Shown here: piece by piece, positions 33,664 through 43,845 of the stretch
Position numbering within the stretch: the first letter of the stretch is position 1
Layout of the letters: the number at the start of each line of letters is the position of its first letter
DNA from: Microcoleus sp. EPA2
GTDB taxonomy: Bacteria > Cyanobacteriota > Cyanobacteriia > Cyanobacteriales > Microcoleaceae
Direction: 5' to 3'
DNA length: 64,000 nucleotides
Assembly (NCBI GenBank): GCA_020882975.1
Contig: JAHRFD010000011.1
Coordinates: 46,267-110,266 of the forward strand
Notes under the pieces: model-generated
The model's input: the letters and a program-made list of their open reading frames with translations, nothing else
Database searches by the model: none
What the model was told of the DNA's origin: nothing
Program-made: the position numbers and the translations under genes

Positions 33664-36600
33664 TTAATCCAGCGGTAGGGCGATCGCAAATTCTGTCCCT
33701 GTTCCCACTACCGAATCACAAGTCAGTTTGCCACCGTGGGTTTCTTCCACAATTTGACGACTGATAGATAAACCCAACCCTGTCCCTTTTCCAACACCTT
33801 TCGTAGTGAATAAATGGTCAAAAATCCGCGCTACAACTTCTTCAGAAATTCCCCTGCCATTATCTCCAATCTTAATGACAACTATTTGATGCTCGTCATC
33901 AATTTCAGTTTTGATAGTAATGATATTAGGAGCGAGTTCAATTTCCTCAAAACTCCGACCTTTATTTGCTTCTTCAAAACAGTCGATCGCGTTTGCCAGA
34001 ATATTCATAAACACCTGATTCAACTGTCCCAAATAACACTTAACTTTTGGGAGATTTCCATACTCCTTAACCACTTGAATCAGGGGACGGTCGGGATTAG
34101 CTTTCAAGCGATGCTGTAAAATCATTAAAGTGCTATCAATCCCTTCATGGATATCTGCCAATACTTTTTGGTTGGTGTCGGCACGGGAGAAGGTGCGCAG
34201 AGACGTGCTAATATTGCGAATGCGATCGCACCCAACTTTCATTGACCCCAACATTTTCGGCAAATCTTGTATAAGATACTCTAAATCAATATTTTCAGCA
34301 TCCTGTTCAATTTTTGAGCTAGGATCTGTCACTTCTTCCTGATATAACTTCAAATGGTTAATTAAATCAGCAACACTCCTATTAGCTTCGTTAATATTCC
34401 CCGCAATAAAACCAACCGGATTATTGATTTCGTGAGCGACACCAGCCACTAAATTACCCAAAGAAGACATTTTTTCACTTTGAATTAATTGCAGTTGTGC
34501 TTGTTGCAGTTCCGAGAAAGACTTTTCTAATAGTTGAGATTTTTCTTGCTCGCGAGCGTACAAACTAGCATTCTCAATCGCAATAGCAACTTGAGTAACT
34601 AAAACCTTTAAAACTTCTACCCTGTCGGTGGTAAAAGCTCCGGCTGTTAACTTATTTTCTAGATAAATAATTCCTTGGAGATGGGATTGATAAATAATTG
34701 GCAAACACAGGATTGATTTAATTTGAAATTCTCTAATATACACATCTGCATGAAAAAATTCAGCAACATTCCCATCCTCCAATACCAGAGGCTTTTGACT
34801 GCGAAAAACATAGTTAATCACAGAAATTGGCAAATCTTTACTGTTTTCCAAGGGTATAGATTGTAAAATAGTTGCCGTGCTATCTGTAGAATTACCTACT
34901 CCTTCAATGCAGAGTTCATCGTCTTTAAGTAACAACAGCACGACTTTTTGAGCCGCCGCATTTTCTAAAAGGATGTTAATTAATTTTGTCAACAATTTTT
35001 CGAGAACTATTTCACTGTTAATCGCTTGCGAAGACTTAATAAAAGTAGTCACGTCCAAGAAATCGCCTAAACCATTGCTGGTAGTGCTTCCAGTGGTAGT
35101 GCGCGTGACATCGAGGGTTTTGGTTGGGGCTTGGGTGGTGCGTGTTTGTGCTAACAAGAAAGGATGTGTTGATTCTAACTGTTTAAGTTTAGCTATAGCT
35201 CCCCAGCGGATATAGCCATAATAAGCTTTAGTTAGATATGCTTGAGCAATTATCTGTTTTCCTAGAGATTGATAAAATTCTCCGGCTAATTCATAAGCTA
35301 AGGCTTCATCTTGAAGATAACCGTTTTTGGCGGCACCAGCAATTGCGCGATCGTACAATTCCATTGCTTCGGAATTTTGCCCCAGCACTCGCGCTTTTTC
35401 CGCTGCTACCAAGTCGTATTTGTGCTGGTAATTCATGGGAGCATTAACAGCCCATTTCTTCATTTTATTAAAGATTTCTACCACTTTTTTGAAATATTGC
35501 TTTTGCTCCTTTTTTTCAGCTTGGGGATACAAAGCCAGGAGACTCAAGGAGTAGTAGAATTTACTCACAGAAACTATATAAAATCCCGCTGCTACTTCTT
35601 CATATTTCTCAAATAACCGTGAATTTTCTACAGCTTCGGTGTAGTTTTTAAACATATAATTAAGCATAGCTTTGGCATTGTAAGCCAAACAGACTAACAC
35701 AAAGCTTTTCCCTTCTATCAAAGCTGGTAGCAATTTGAATTCATTAAAAATCTCACCAACTAAATGACAGGTATCGGCAGTTTTACCACACAAATTGAGG
35801 GCGATCTCTTTCTCTATACTTATAGATAGCCAAGAGCTTTCTTGTTTAAGTTGCTGCATTAGTTTCACATACTTATCTGTCTCCTCTGCAACCACATCTA
35901 GAGGCTTTCCCATCCACAGTGTATAAGTACAATATAGATTAATAGAATAACCAGCATATTCCAATTCTCCTGCTTCCATGCCACTTTGAAAACCTTCCTT
36001 GAGATAGCATAATGCAGAGTTAAGTTCTACTTTCCAAGGTAGAATAAAAGCACCAAGACCTGTATAAACTTTACTTTTAATTGAACGAGATGAACATTTT
36101 TCTAATAGCTTAATTCCCAGTTGGCCGAATTGATAGGCCAAACTAAAGTCCCCTAGCTTGGACAAAACTGCGCCATAATAAACGTAAGCGACACTAGCAT
36201 AAGGCGAATTTCCATATTTAATACACAGTTTGACCATCGTAAAGGTCAGCAGCGGTACCAGTAGGGGCTTGGCTGCAATAGCAGATCCGAGAATCACTGA
36301 TAAAATCCGCATAGCTGCTTCTTTGTCAGGATCGGTCATTTCTGGTAAGGTTGCTAACTCGCTAATTGGCTTAGTTCCTAATCTCACTTTGCTCTCGATT
36401 AGTCCTAGCACAATATTCGGAACCTTGGGATTTTCAGGAAAATTAATGCCTAACAGTTTGAGCACTTCTAGTCCTGTATTTAGGGCTTCTATGAGTCTAT
36501 TCTGAACATTATAAGACTGGAGTTGAAGTTCATAGACATTGACTTTTTCCAGGATAGTTTTGGCTTGAATTAACGTCAAATCAACTAACTTTTTTGATTC

Positions 36601-39129
36601 TTCATAATTACTGTTTAAATATTCTGATTCGGCTGTTGCTTCGTAAATTGCTAAAGTTAATTCATACAGATATTGCCAACAATCTGCTGGCAATAATTCC
36701 AGCCCCACCCGCAAGTACCTAACAGCAGATTCATAAGCAGCAGCGGCTTTCGCCTTACGCCCCGCAGTTAAATTTAGTTTTGCTAACTCAATTTTTTCTG
36801 CGGGCTGGCTAATCGTGTCAATGCCCACATTTAACTGATTGACAATATCAAAGATGTTTTCTTCGATCTTTTCTGGCGGAGTATTCTGTAACAGTAATTG
36901 ACCGATTTTTAAATGGGTGGATTGCTTTTGCTGTTCGGGAATTAGGGAATAGGCGGCTTGCTGAACGCGATCGTGCAAAAATTTGTAACTAACCCGCGAA
37001 GTGTCTAATTTAAGGTTAATTGATTCCGATTTGTCGAAAACTAAAGGAATGCGATAAGCATCGCTCAAGGGCAGAATTAACCCTGCTTGCAAAGCTGAAT
37101 AAAGTTCATTTGCTGTAGAATTCGCTGACTTTTTACTGACCAGTGACAGTACATCTAGAGCAAATTTATCCCCTACACAGGCTGCTAATTTTAACATTTC
37201 TTGCGTAGTGACGGGCAGTTTTTTAAGGCGGCTGGCTACCAGTTCGACTACACTTTTATCGGTAATTCCAATGGCTTGAATTTCGTCTAGACTCCAATGC
37301 CATCCCCCTTGACATTCCCCAGTGGAGTTAAACTCAAATTTTAAAAGATTTTCTTGATAAAGTGCTTGAAGGAGTTGCGTCAAGAAAAAAGGATTACCGC
37401 CTGTTTTGTTGCAGATTAACTCAGCTAAATTATTGATTTTTTCCGTGCGGTTGTTAAGTGTGTCTGACACTAATTCAGTCACATTTTCTAAATTGAGCGG
37501 TGCCAATACAATATTGTTGACAACCGTCCCTGTTTTTTCAATTTCTTCTACAGTTTGAATTAACGGGTGAGTCGGACTGACTTCGTTATCTCGATAAGCA
37601 CCGATTAGCAGTAAAGATTGTTGGTCGGGGTCAGTTATCAGTGTTTGCATTAACTTTAATGTTGCTGAATCTGCCCACTGCAAATCGTCTAAAAAGATGA
37701 CTAGCGGGTGTTCTTTTTGGGCAAAAACGCGAATAAATTCTTTGAATACGCGATTAAAGCGATTTTGCGATTCTACAGGGCCCTGTTCTGGCACATTGGG
37801 CTGTTTCCCAACGATTAATTCAAGTTCTGGAATTACATCGGCAATTACTTTCCCGTCTGTGCCTAAAGCTGTTAAAATTTTTGTGCGCCATGTTTCTATG
37901 GCGACCGCATTTTCTGTTAGCAACTGACGCAGTAGCGAGTTAAATGCTTGAATTAATGATGCGTAGGGAATGTTGCGTTTGAATTGGTCAAATTTGCCGC
38001 TGATGAAGTAACCTTTTGAGCGAGTTATTGGTTTGCTAACTTCGTTGACGACTGCTGATTTGCCGATGCCGGAATAGCCGGATACTAGCATTAGTTCGCT
38101 TTGGGAAGGGGCGGGATTTTCTGTATTTCGATTAGGTGGCAAAGATGCAGGTGAACCAGCTCCTACACGTTCAAATGCTGTTAATATTTGATTGACTTGG
38201 TTTTCTCTACCGTATAATTTTTGGGGTATTAATAACTGACTGAGAATATCTAAACGTCCAGGGCTAAAATCTGTGATTTCTCCTGTGGTTTCTAATTGAT
38301 ATAAACAGTTTTCTAAGTCGGCGAGTAATCCGGCTGCACTTTGATATCTGTGTTCGGCATTTTTGGACATCAATTTCATCACTATTTCTGAGATGGTTGG
38401 CGAAATTTCAGGAGTGATGTGATGGGGCGAGATTGCTTGTATGGCGATGTGGCTGTAAACTATTTCTAAGGGGTCTATGCTCTGAAATGGCAAACGACCT
38501 GTCAGCATTTCATACAAGGTAATTCCGAGGGAATAAAAGTCGGTGCGGTAGTCGAGGGTGCGGTTCATTCTCCCGGTTTGTTCGGGAGACATATAGGCTA
38601 ATGTGCCTTCGACGGAGTTGGGATTGTTAAATTGCGGGTTTTCTTTGTTTAGTTTGGTGGCAATGCCAAAGTCGGTGAGTTTAACTTGTTGTGTTTGGGA
38701 GTTGATGATGATGTTGCTGGGTTTGATGTCTTTGTGAATAATCTGATTTTGGTGCAGGTATGCTAAGGCTTTAGTTATTTTGATGGCGATGTCTAAAAAG
38801 GATCGCAGACTCAAGGTTTCTCTTTCGAGCATTTTTCCGAGAGATTCGCCACCAAAGTCTTCCACAACGAGTCCTAATCGGTTGTCAAAGCTTTGGAGAC
38901 TGATGGTTTTAACGATTTGTTCGTTATCTAAATTGTGGCGGATTTGATATTCGTGTTTGAGGCGAGTAATGGCTTCGAGTGTGGGATATTCGGCTTTGAG
39001 GATTTTGATAATTATTGAAGTCTGGTCAATAGGTGTGTTGGCGCGATAGATAATTGTTTCGACACCTTCATGGATATTAGAATTAATTTGGTATTTTGAA
39101 AGAATTTGCATAAGTTTATTTAAATTCAT
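33664..39129 (-). CDS. Giant Ser/Thr kinase-AAA ATPase-GAF-histidine kinase
   Basis: 1821 residues. Domains in order: Ser/Thr kinase (about 12-275; HKDIKPSN with Asp134, DFG at 153-155; glycine loop weak, HEGVETIIYRA), AAA-type ATPase/STAND-like module (about 305-600; Walker A GYSGIGKS at 351-358, Walker B LVIFLDDLQWAD), a long helical TPR-like middle (750-1330), a GAF domain (about 1390-1540) and a histidine kinase (His1566 in VAHEINNP; DNGRG; GKGTGLGL). The F-box reads FDHLFTT instead of FDPFFTT. This architecture is widespread in filamentous cyanobacteria (relatives of HstK). It probably joins two phosphorylation systems in one cytoplasmic scaffold. Input signal unknown. Confidence 0.95.
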   Translation of the reverse strand: MNLNKLMQILSKYQINSNIHEGVETIIYRANTPIDQTSIIIKILKAEYPTLEAITRLKHEYQIRHNLDNEQIVKTISLQSFDNRLGLVVEDFGGESLGKMLERETLSLRSFLDIAIKITKALAYLHQNQIIHKDIKPSNIIINSQTQQVKLTDFGIATKLNKENPQFNNPNSVEGTLAYMSPEQTGRMNRTLDYRTDFYSLGITLYEMLTGRLPFQSIDPLEIVYSHIAIQAISPHHITPEISPTISEIVMKLMSKNAEHRYQSAAGLLADLENCLYQLETTGEITDFSPGRLDILSQLLIPQKLYGRENQVNQILTAFERVGAGSPASLPPNRNTENPAPSQSELMLVSGYSGIGKSAVVNEVSKPITRSKGYFISGKFDQFKRNIPYASLIQAFNSLLRQLLTENAVAIETWRTKILTALGTDGKVIADVIPELELIVGKQPNVPEQGPVESQNRFNRVFKEFIRVFAQKEHPLVIFLDDLQWADSATLKLMQTLITDPDQQSLLLIGAYRDNEVSPTHPLIQTVEEIEKTGTVVNNIVLAPLNLENVTELVSDTLNNRTEKINNLAELICNKTGGNPFFLTQLLQALYQENLLKFEFNSTGECQGGWHWSLDEIQAIGITDKSVVELVASRLKKLPVTTQEMLKLAACVGDKFALDVLSLVSKKSANSTANELYSALQAGLILPLSDAYRIPLVFDKSESINLKLDTSRVSYKFLHDRVQQAAYSLIPEQQKQSTHLKIGQLLLQNTPPEKIEENIFDIVNQLNVGIDTISQPAEKIELAKLNLTAGRKAKAAAAYESAVRYLRVGLELLPADCWQYLYELTLAIYEATAESEYLNSNYEESKKLVDLTLIQAKTILEKVNVYELQLQSYNVQNRLIEALNTGLEVLKLLGINFPENPKVPNIVLGLIESKVRLGTKPISELATLPEMTDPDKEAAMRILSVILGSAIAAKPLLVPLLTFTMVKLCIKYGNSPYASVAYVYYGAVLSKLGDFSLAYQFGQLGIKLLEKCSSRSIKSKVYTGLGAFILPWKVELNSALCYLKEGFQSGMEAGELEYAGYSINLYCTYTLWMGKPLDVVAEETDKYVKLMQQLKQESSWLSISIEKEIALNLCGKTADTCHLVGEIFNEFKLLPALIEGKSFVLVCLAYNAKAMLNYMFKNYTEAVENSRLFEKYEEVAAGFYIVSVSKFYYSLSLLALYPQAEKKEQKQYFKKVVEIFNKMKKWAVNAPMNYQHKYDLVAAEKARVLGQNSEAMELYDRAIAGAAKNGYLQDEALAYELAGEFYQSLGKQIIAQAYLTKAYYGYIRWGAIAKLKQLESTHPFLLAQTRTTQAPTKTLDVTRTTTGSTTSNGLGDFLDVTTFIKSSQAINSEIVLEKLLTKLINILLENAAAQKVVLLLLKDDELCIEGVGNSTDSTATILQSIPLENSKDLPISVINYVFRSQKPLVLEDGNVAEFFHADVYIREFQIKSILCLPIIYQSHLQGIIYLENKLTAGAFTTDRVEVLKVLVTQVAIAIENASLYAREQEKSQLLEKSFSELQQAQLQLIQSEKMSSLGNLVAGVAHEINNPVGFIAGNINEANRSVADLINHLKLYQEEVTDPSSKIEQDAENIDLEYLIQDLPKMLGSMKVGCDRIRNISTSLRTFSRADTNQKVLADIHEGIDSTLMILQHRLKANPDRPLIQVVKEYGNLPKVKCYLGQLNQVFMNILANAIDCFEEANKGRSFEEIELAPNIITIKTEIDDEHQIVVIKIGDNGRGISEEVVARIFDHLFTTKGVGKGTGLGLSISRQIVEETHGGKLTCDSVVGTGTEFAIALPLD

Positions 39130-39238
39130 ATAGGGTTATATTTTACTTAGAGTATCGCTAATTTTTTGAATATTTATGTGATATCGATCGCGTTTTTTTA
39201 TGCCCTAAGTCACAAAGAATAGATAGCACTAACTTGTG

Positions 39239-39268
39239 TAGGGGCAATCCCACACCTGGTTGCCCCTA
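39239..39268. repeat. Hairpin TAGGGGCAA/TTGCCCCTA
   Basis: Perfect 9-bp inverted repeat with a 12-base loop between the 795-residue protein gene (downstream side) and the giant kinase gene. There is no T-run on either strand; the TAGGGGC end resembles the subterminal repeat of the MITE at 17109. Confidence 0.6.
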
Positions 39269-39329
39269 GATGAGAACCCCACGCACCATGCACGGCCCTT
39301 ACCTTAATTGCTGTTTAAATTGGGGAGTT

Positions 39330-41717
39330 TCAATCTTGTACAACTGTAACTTCACTGACATGAACAATGGATTCGGGGTCTGGTAAAATACGGACGCGGG
39401 CAAATTTTAAACCGCTGACTCCTTGCAGGGATTCCACCATCCCTGTTTGAATTTTTGATTCTACCCAACCTTCGCGAGACAAGTAGCGCAAATATTGTTC
39501 GTACTCTTCCCACTCGTCTTCAGTTGAATAAACTATAGTTAACATTCCTGACTGGGTTATTCGTTCTTGGGCGTCTTTGTCAACGGCTTTTTCGATGCGC
39601 TTTTTGACAAGTTCGTAGCGGATGTCGCGGGTGCCTTTGACATCAAACATTTTTTCTGTATTTTCGTTGTGAAAAATGTCTATAGTGGTATTTTGTACTA
39701 AGACTAAATGTGCGAGTTCCATATTTATTTGCGAATCTGCTTCCAGGCGAAATACGGTGCGCCCGCAGTCGCAAATTGCTCGCAGTTGTTCGTACCGCAA
39801 ACTGTGGAGATGAAACTGACTGAATCTGCTATCTATAGATTTGCCGACATACATCATGTGATCCATGCCGTCGGTGCATTCTATGTCGCAGTAGTGGGGA
39901 AGTATTTTCTGCATTCGCTCTTGCCAGCGAGCCCAAGTTTCTTGGAGTTTGCTACTAATTAAATGGAGCATTTCGTCGTAGCGGTTGCGCTCTCTATAAA
40001 CGCAGTTGTGTTCGTTTTGGCAAGCTACTCGGTAAGCTTCTACTGCATCCTGTACTTTTTGCCCGCACTGCAAAAAGTAGTCAAAATATACTTCTAAATG
40101 TTCGTTCAAATATTCCGCTGCTCGCACCTCCATATCAACTGTTATTTTTTCTTTTAAATGCTCAATGTAGTCTAGTAAATCGAGCCGTAGTTGCTGGCCG
40201 AGGTGAGTGGTTTGTGAAACACAAACGACATCAACTATGTCTAAGGCTAAGCGAAATTGTTCTAGTAAATCACTTTGAATGGCTCGATTTCGCTCGTCGC
40301 TAGAACCACGAATATCGGAAATTCCAAACAGTGGATAAACTTCAGAAAATACTATTGTTTCCTGTGGTAGTCCCCAACTTCGTCTTTCGGCTTCTTGGAT
40401 GAAGCGCCATTCGACGGCGGGGTGGATGTTGTGGATGTGGCTAAACCGTTGCTGCATGGCTTGCCGCAGGGCTGCTATGAAGGCGGGAATGAGTTCTTGG
40501 GCGTGCTGGGTGTCAATGCGGTTGAAGTGGTTGGGCCGATCGCACAACATCCCTACTAGGCCCAAAATCCGCTGCACGCAGCCCTCGCGGGTGACTGTTT
40601 TTACCACTAGCGGTACCAGTAGCATCGATCGCACGCCCATTTTTCGCAAAGCCCGATCGCATTCGGTGTCGCATTCTCGGCGCAAATCGGGGACATTCCA
40701 AACTTGATTTGCCGCGGTTGCTTTCAAAAAATGAGAATCTTCTAGGGAGTCCATTGAATAAACCACTGGCTGCAAAGGTTGGCCGCCTTTAGCGACTAAT
40801 ATTTGTACCTGTTCCCCGTCAGGGCGCAGCAGCAAAGTGCCGTCAGCATTAAATAGCGATCGTAAACAACCGTCTATTCTTTCAAATTTGTCGGGGCGCA
40901 GCATGGAATCGCGATCGATTAATAACTGCGTCAGCCGCCGAATTTGCTCCTGGATGGTGACATCAAAACCTTCGAGTACCAGTAAACCTTCTACTTGGTA
41001 ATTATCCAACTGCAAGCGATCGCCTAAAATCGCCAATTGATTCGACTGCATCAACCAAGCTTCCCGTTCGTTCACTGGCATTAAATGCAAATGTAAATCG
41101 GCAAATTCATCTATCTTTGGGTCAATTCTAGAAATTTGCAACTGTTCCGAGCCCAGCCAAAATTCGACAAATCTTGGTTCAGGGTGTACCCGATTTTTGA
41201 CAGTAGCCATCACTGGTTCGTCGAGGACTCGCAAAGCGCCGAGGTCAATTTGATAAGATTGTTTGAATACCCAGTGCAAAAGGTGGCGACGGTATAATTG
41301 TTCCGCTGTTTTGTTGTCCCACTCGTCGAACAGTTCCAGCAAAGTAATACCCATTCCGGCAAACAAACCGCCTAGTGGGCCATTTCCCAGGGGTGTTCCT
41401 TCCCAGCCAGCCAAACGGCAGAAAGCTGCGTTAGCGTACCGCAGTGCAAAAGTTCTCGGCTCGATTACTGCTATTAAAACGCGACGGTTGCTGAGGAATT
41501 GAAACACCCACTGCAAGTCTTGTTTCCATGTTTTTAACCGTTCTATTTCGGCTGATTGACTCGGTACTCCCGCCGCCAAAGCTTGCAGTAGCTGTTCCAT
41601 ATTAACTTCGCTTTGCAAACTCTGATTATCTTGCTCAGTGGAGTCTATATTTGCTGGCATGAGTGACTTGGCGGAGTGATTGCTGCTTTGACGAGATGAG
41701 GATTTAGGAGTAGACAT
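39330..41717 (-). CDS. PAS/GAF-containing protein with unique C-terminal region
   Basis: 795 residues, soluble. After a Ser/Asn-rich start and a coiled coil (about 40-70), a PAS-like segment has VLIAVIEPRTFALRYANAAF and CRLAGWEG. A GAF-like domain follows at about 260-425 (RSLFNADGTLLLRPDGEQVQ, MLLVPLVVKTVTREG). The C-terminal 350 residues have YPLFGISDIRGSSDERNRAI, a motif found with adenylate/kinase regulatory proteins, but no kinase, cyclase or HTH signature was seen. Probably a signalling adaptor. It lies 200 bases upstream of the giant kinase gene on the same strand, so it may act in the same pathway. Confidence 0.85.
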   Translation of the reverse strand: MSTPKSSSRQSSNHSAKSLMPANIDSTEQDNQSLQSEVNMEQLLQALAAGVPSQSAEIERLKTWKQDLQWVFQFLSNRRVLIAVIEPRTFALRYANAAFCRLAGWEGTPLGNGPLGGLFAGMGITLLELFDEWDNKTAEQLYRRHLLHWVFKQSYQIDLGALRVLDEPVMATVKNRVHPEPRFVEFWLGSEQLQISRIDPKIDEFADLHLHLMPVNEREAWLMQSNQLAILGDRLQLDNYQVEGLLVLEGFDVTIQEQIRRLTQLLIDRDSMLRPDKFERIDGCLRSLFNADGTLLLRPDGEQVQILVAKGGQPLQPVVYSMDSLEDSHFLKATAANQVWNVPDLRRECDTECDRALRKMGVRSMLLVPLVVKTVTREGCVQRILGLVGMLCDRPNHFNRIDTQHAQELIPAFIAALRQAMQQRFSHIHNIHPAVEWRFIQEAERRSWGLPQETIVFSEVYPLFGISDIRGSSDERNRAIQSDLLEQFRLALDIVDVVCVSQTTHLGQQLRLDLLDYIEHLKEKITVDMEVRAAEYLNEHLEVYFDYFLQCGQKVQDAVEAYRVACQNEHNCVYRERNRYDEMLHLISSKLQETWARWQERMQKILPHYCDIECTDGMDHMMYVGKSIDSRFSQFHLHSLRYEQLRAICDCGRTVFRLEADSQINMELAHLVLVQNTTIDIFHNENTEKMFDVKGTRDIRYELVKKRIEKAVDKDAQERITQSGMLTIVYSTEDEWEEYEQYLRYLSREGWVESKIQTGMVESLQGVSGLKFARVRILPDPESIVHVSEVTVVQD

Positions 41718-41818
41718 GAGTAAAACACCTGAAAACAGTGAATTTTGCCAATAATAATCTTGGCGAGCCGGAATTTAAGGATTTTTGACACTCCCTGCGA
41801 GTCAAGCCACAGGGATTC

Positions 41819-42314
41819 TTAAGCCCATAATTTATGTCTTAAAGGCGCTGACAATTCGCCCCTACTGATTCCGCTTAGATCGAGTCCAAGCATTACCGCT
41901 ACTTTTCTACCAATATTGCCACAACCGTTGCAATCTGCATTAATCAGCCAACCTTGAGCTGTTCGATACAAGCCACGCTTAATTCGTTTACCAGATGGAA
42001 GCCACCCTTCGGGTTTTTCGCCGAATGTAGGTAGCAAATCATTATCAACGAATGAAGCCTTTGAGGAATACGATTCTTCAGTCTCCAGAAATCTTAAACC
42101 GTACTGCTCACACAATTGACTAATTCTATCCTTTTTCGGTTCCTAAAACCTTGTGCAACTGAGCGCGGTTCGGAACTTTGCCAGTTTTAAAATATAACTG
42201 ACGGGCATAGTAAATTCCGCAATTAGAAAGTTTTGCCGACTCAGAAGACAGATATTCGAGAATCGCCTTAATCTCTGAGTCAGCTCGAATTAAGTTTTGT
42301 TGACAGCCAAACAT
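41819..42314 (-). pseudogene. tnpB: tnpB pseudogene (RuvC-like nuclease of IS200/IS605)
   Basis: The N-terminal part (42314 to 42126, 62 residues) reads LIRADSEIKAILEYLSSESA and GKVPNRAQLHKVLGTEKG. The C-terminal part (42115 to 41819) has the RuvC-II block EESYSSKASFVDND and the final block INADCNGCGNIGRK. The central region is missing: RuvC-I, the zinc finger and most of the helical domain, about 250 residues in a normal protein. An internal deletion plus frame change has inactivated it. The flanking hairpin could still produce an omega-RNA-like transcript. Confidence 0.88.
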
Positions 42315-42356
42315 GAGTTATCCTCCTTGTTATATAATTGTACAGCAAAACAACGG

Positions 42357-42505
42357 ATGAAATCACGAAGAAAGGTTGAGATTTTCGGATTCAAGAGTCT
42401 GAATTTAAAATCCTTGAAGAACATTGCAAATCTGTAGGTCGGACTAAAACCGATGTACTTAGGGAATTAATCAGAAGCCTCAAAGTCAAAGAAAAGCAGT
42501 CCTAA
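42357..42505 (+). pseudogene. Frameshifted ribbon-helix-helix gene next to tnpB
   Basis: The ATG at 42357 gives MKSRRKVEIFGF, then the frame must shift to continue as IQESEFKILEEHCKSVGRT and KTDVLRELIRSLKVKEKQS, ending at 42505. Together they make a CopG-type protein of about 48 residues. In cyanobacteria such genes often lie divergent to tnpB, and their product may repress the element. The indel makes it non-functional here. Confidence 0.7.
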
Positions 42506-42908
42506 AAGGACGGGGCTTCAGACCCAGTTTTTTTGGTGAAGAAATTACAGCCTGTTTATAAAGCTTTTGTCTGGCGATCGAAAACTGGCTATTTTCCCAG
42601 GGCGATCGGGACTATAAACTTTGACTTTTCTTGACAAACAACCTTGCCCTCTCGACGTTACGGGGTTACATTAACGTTGTTAGCACATTGCCTGTTAGGC
42701 TTATTATAAGTGCTAAACAGTTGATACGTACTAAATATTAGCAGTCCTAGTCAATATATTTGAGCTGGGAAATGGCAAATACGCAAGCAAGTTGCGCTTG
42801 ACTGGTTTTACACAAAAAAGTTCCAAAATAATTTTTACTCAAATTTATAGCGTCTCAGTAAATTCTAAAATATAATAGGATAATCCGCATTTTGAAAAGG
42901 AGATATCC
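42506..42908. other. Intergenic region upstream of the RTX-like gene
   Basis: About 400 bases, AT-rich towards the right. It contains the end hairpin of the decayed IS, and AGGAG at 42898-42902, seven bases before the next ATG, as a good ribosome binding site. No gene. Confidence 0.6.
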
Positions 42909-43688
42909 ATGGTTTTAACGATTAACAATCTACTCGGAGATCTGACTGGTTTTCCTGTGTCCGCTGGGGGGGGACCGCGTTTTTTGGGATTTGCTACGGA
43001 CGATGATATCAATGTAACAGAGGGAGATTTGTCTGCTTTTACGTGGGGAGTGTGGGGATTAGATGGGAACGATACGATTTTAGGTTCCTCCGATAGCAAC
43101 GAACGACTATTAGGAAATAACGGCAATGATGTCATCGCAGGTGGTCCGGGAAATGACATCATTTACGGTGGTAAAAATAACGATATACTTGATGGAAATG
43201 AGAGCAATGATGTCCTTAGAGGTGATGCTGGTAATGATGTTTTGTTTGGGAGCCGTGGCAACGATCTACTGCGAGGTGGGCAAGGAGATGATGATTTAGA
43301 GGGCAATGAAGGTAATGATTTCCTCGTGGGCGATCGCGGTGTTGATGTCTTGACTGGTGGCCCTGGTAGTGATATATTTGTGCTCAAAAGCAATGATGAA
43401 GGATTTAGTGTTGCTCAAGCTGATGTGATTACTGATTTTAACTTTGAGGAAGGCGATCGCCTTGGTCTCACTGATGGCTTAACTGAATTAAGTTTGCTGT
43501 TTACTGACGAGAATCTGATTGCTTATGACAATGACGGAATTGTCAACGATATGGTGATTCGCAACCTCACTAATGGGCAGATTTTGGGAATCGTGTTGAA
43601 TAATAACAACTTCGATCTGACTGGTTCATTTGAAACAGCAAGTCCATTTGCTTTGGCGATTAATGGTTCCGATTTCCAGTTTTTGTAG
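42909..43688 (+). CDS. RTX-like (hemolysin-type) calcium-binding protein
   Basis: 259 residues. From about 60 to 160, repeated nine-residue motifs of the GGxGxDxxx type (GNNGNDVIAGGPGNDIIYGG, GDAGNDVLFGSRGNDLLRGG) would fold into a calcium-bound parallel beta-roll. A C-terminal block DVITDFNFEEGDRLGLTDGL is typical of cyanobacterial RTX proteins. There is no N-terminal signal peptide, as expected for type I secretion, but no transporter genes are nearby. It is probably a secreted surface or sheath protein. A good ribosome site (AGGAG) precedes the ATG. A related remnant lies at 22322. Confidence 0.92.
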   Translation: MVLTINNLLGDLTGFPVSAGGGPRFLGFATDDDINVTEGDLSAFTWGVWGLDGNDTILGSSDSNERLLGNNGNDVIAGGPGNDIIYGGKNNDILDGNESNDVLRGDAGNDVLFGSRGNDLLRGGQGDDDLEGNEGNDFLVGDRGVDVLTGGPGSDIFVLKSNDEGFSVAQADVITDFNFEEGDRLGLTDGLTELSLLFTDENLIAYDNDGIVNDMVIRNLTNGQILGIVLNNNNFDLTGSFETASPFALAINGSDFQFL

Positions 43689-43845
43689 GTAGTTTCAGGT
43701 GGATGTGAAACCTAATTTTTTTTACCTCAATACTGGCTCCTAGCTAGTAACTAACAGTTCATCGATGATATTTATGGGTAAGTAGTGAATGGGTTTGCGA
43801 AATTCTTCGTTCCCAAGCCAGGCTGAAGAACGAGGAATTTCCGAT

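Larger units (their letters stand above)
41785..42535 (-). mobile_element. Decayed IS200/IS605-family (TnpB-type) element
   Basis: The outer limits are estimated. At the left, CCCTG/CAGGG forms the hairpin seen at the 3' ends of TnpB-type elements (GAGTGTCAA follows on the minus strand). At the right, GTCCTTTTAGGAC lies in a similar hairpin near 42500. Inside are a broken tnpB (two fragments) and a frameshifted ribbon-helix-helix gene. No tnpA is present. Confidence 0.7.

Noticed and set aside
41819-42115. Possible functional zinc-ribbon protein
   Set aside because: Sequence blocks identify it as the C-terminal remnant of TnpB and it lacks a good start.
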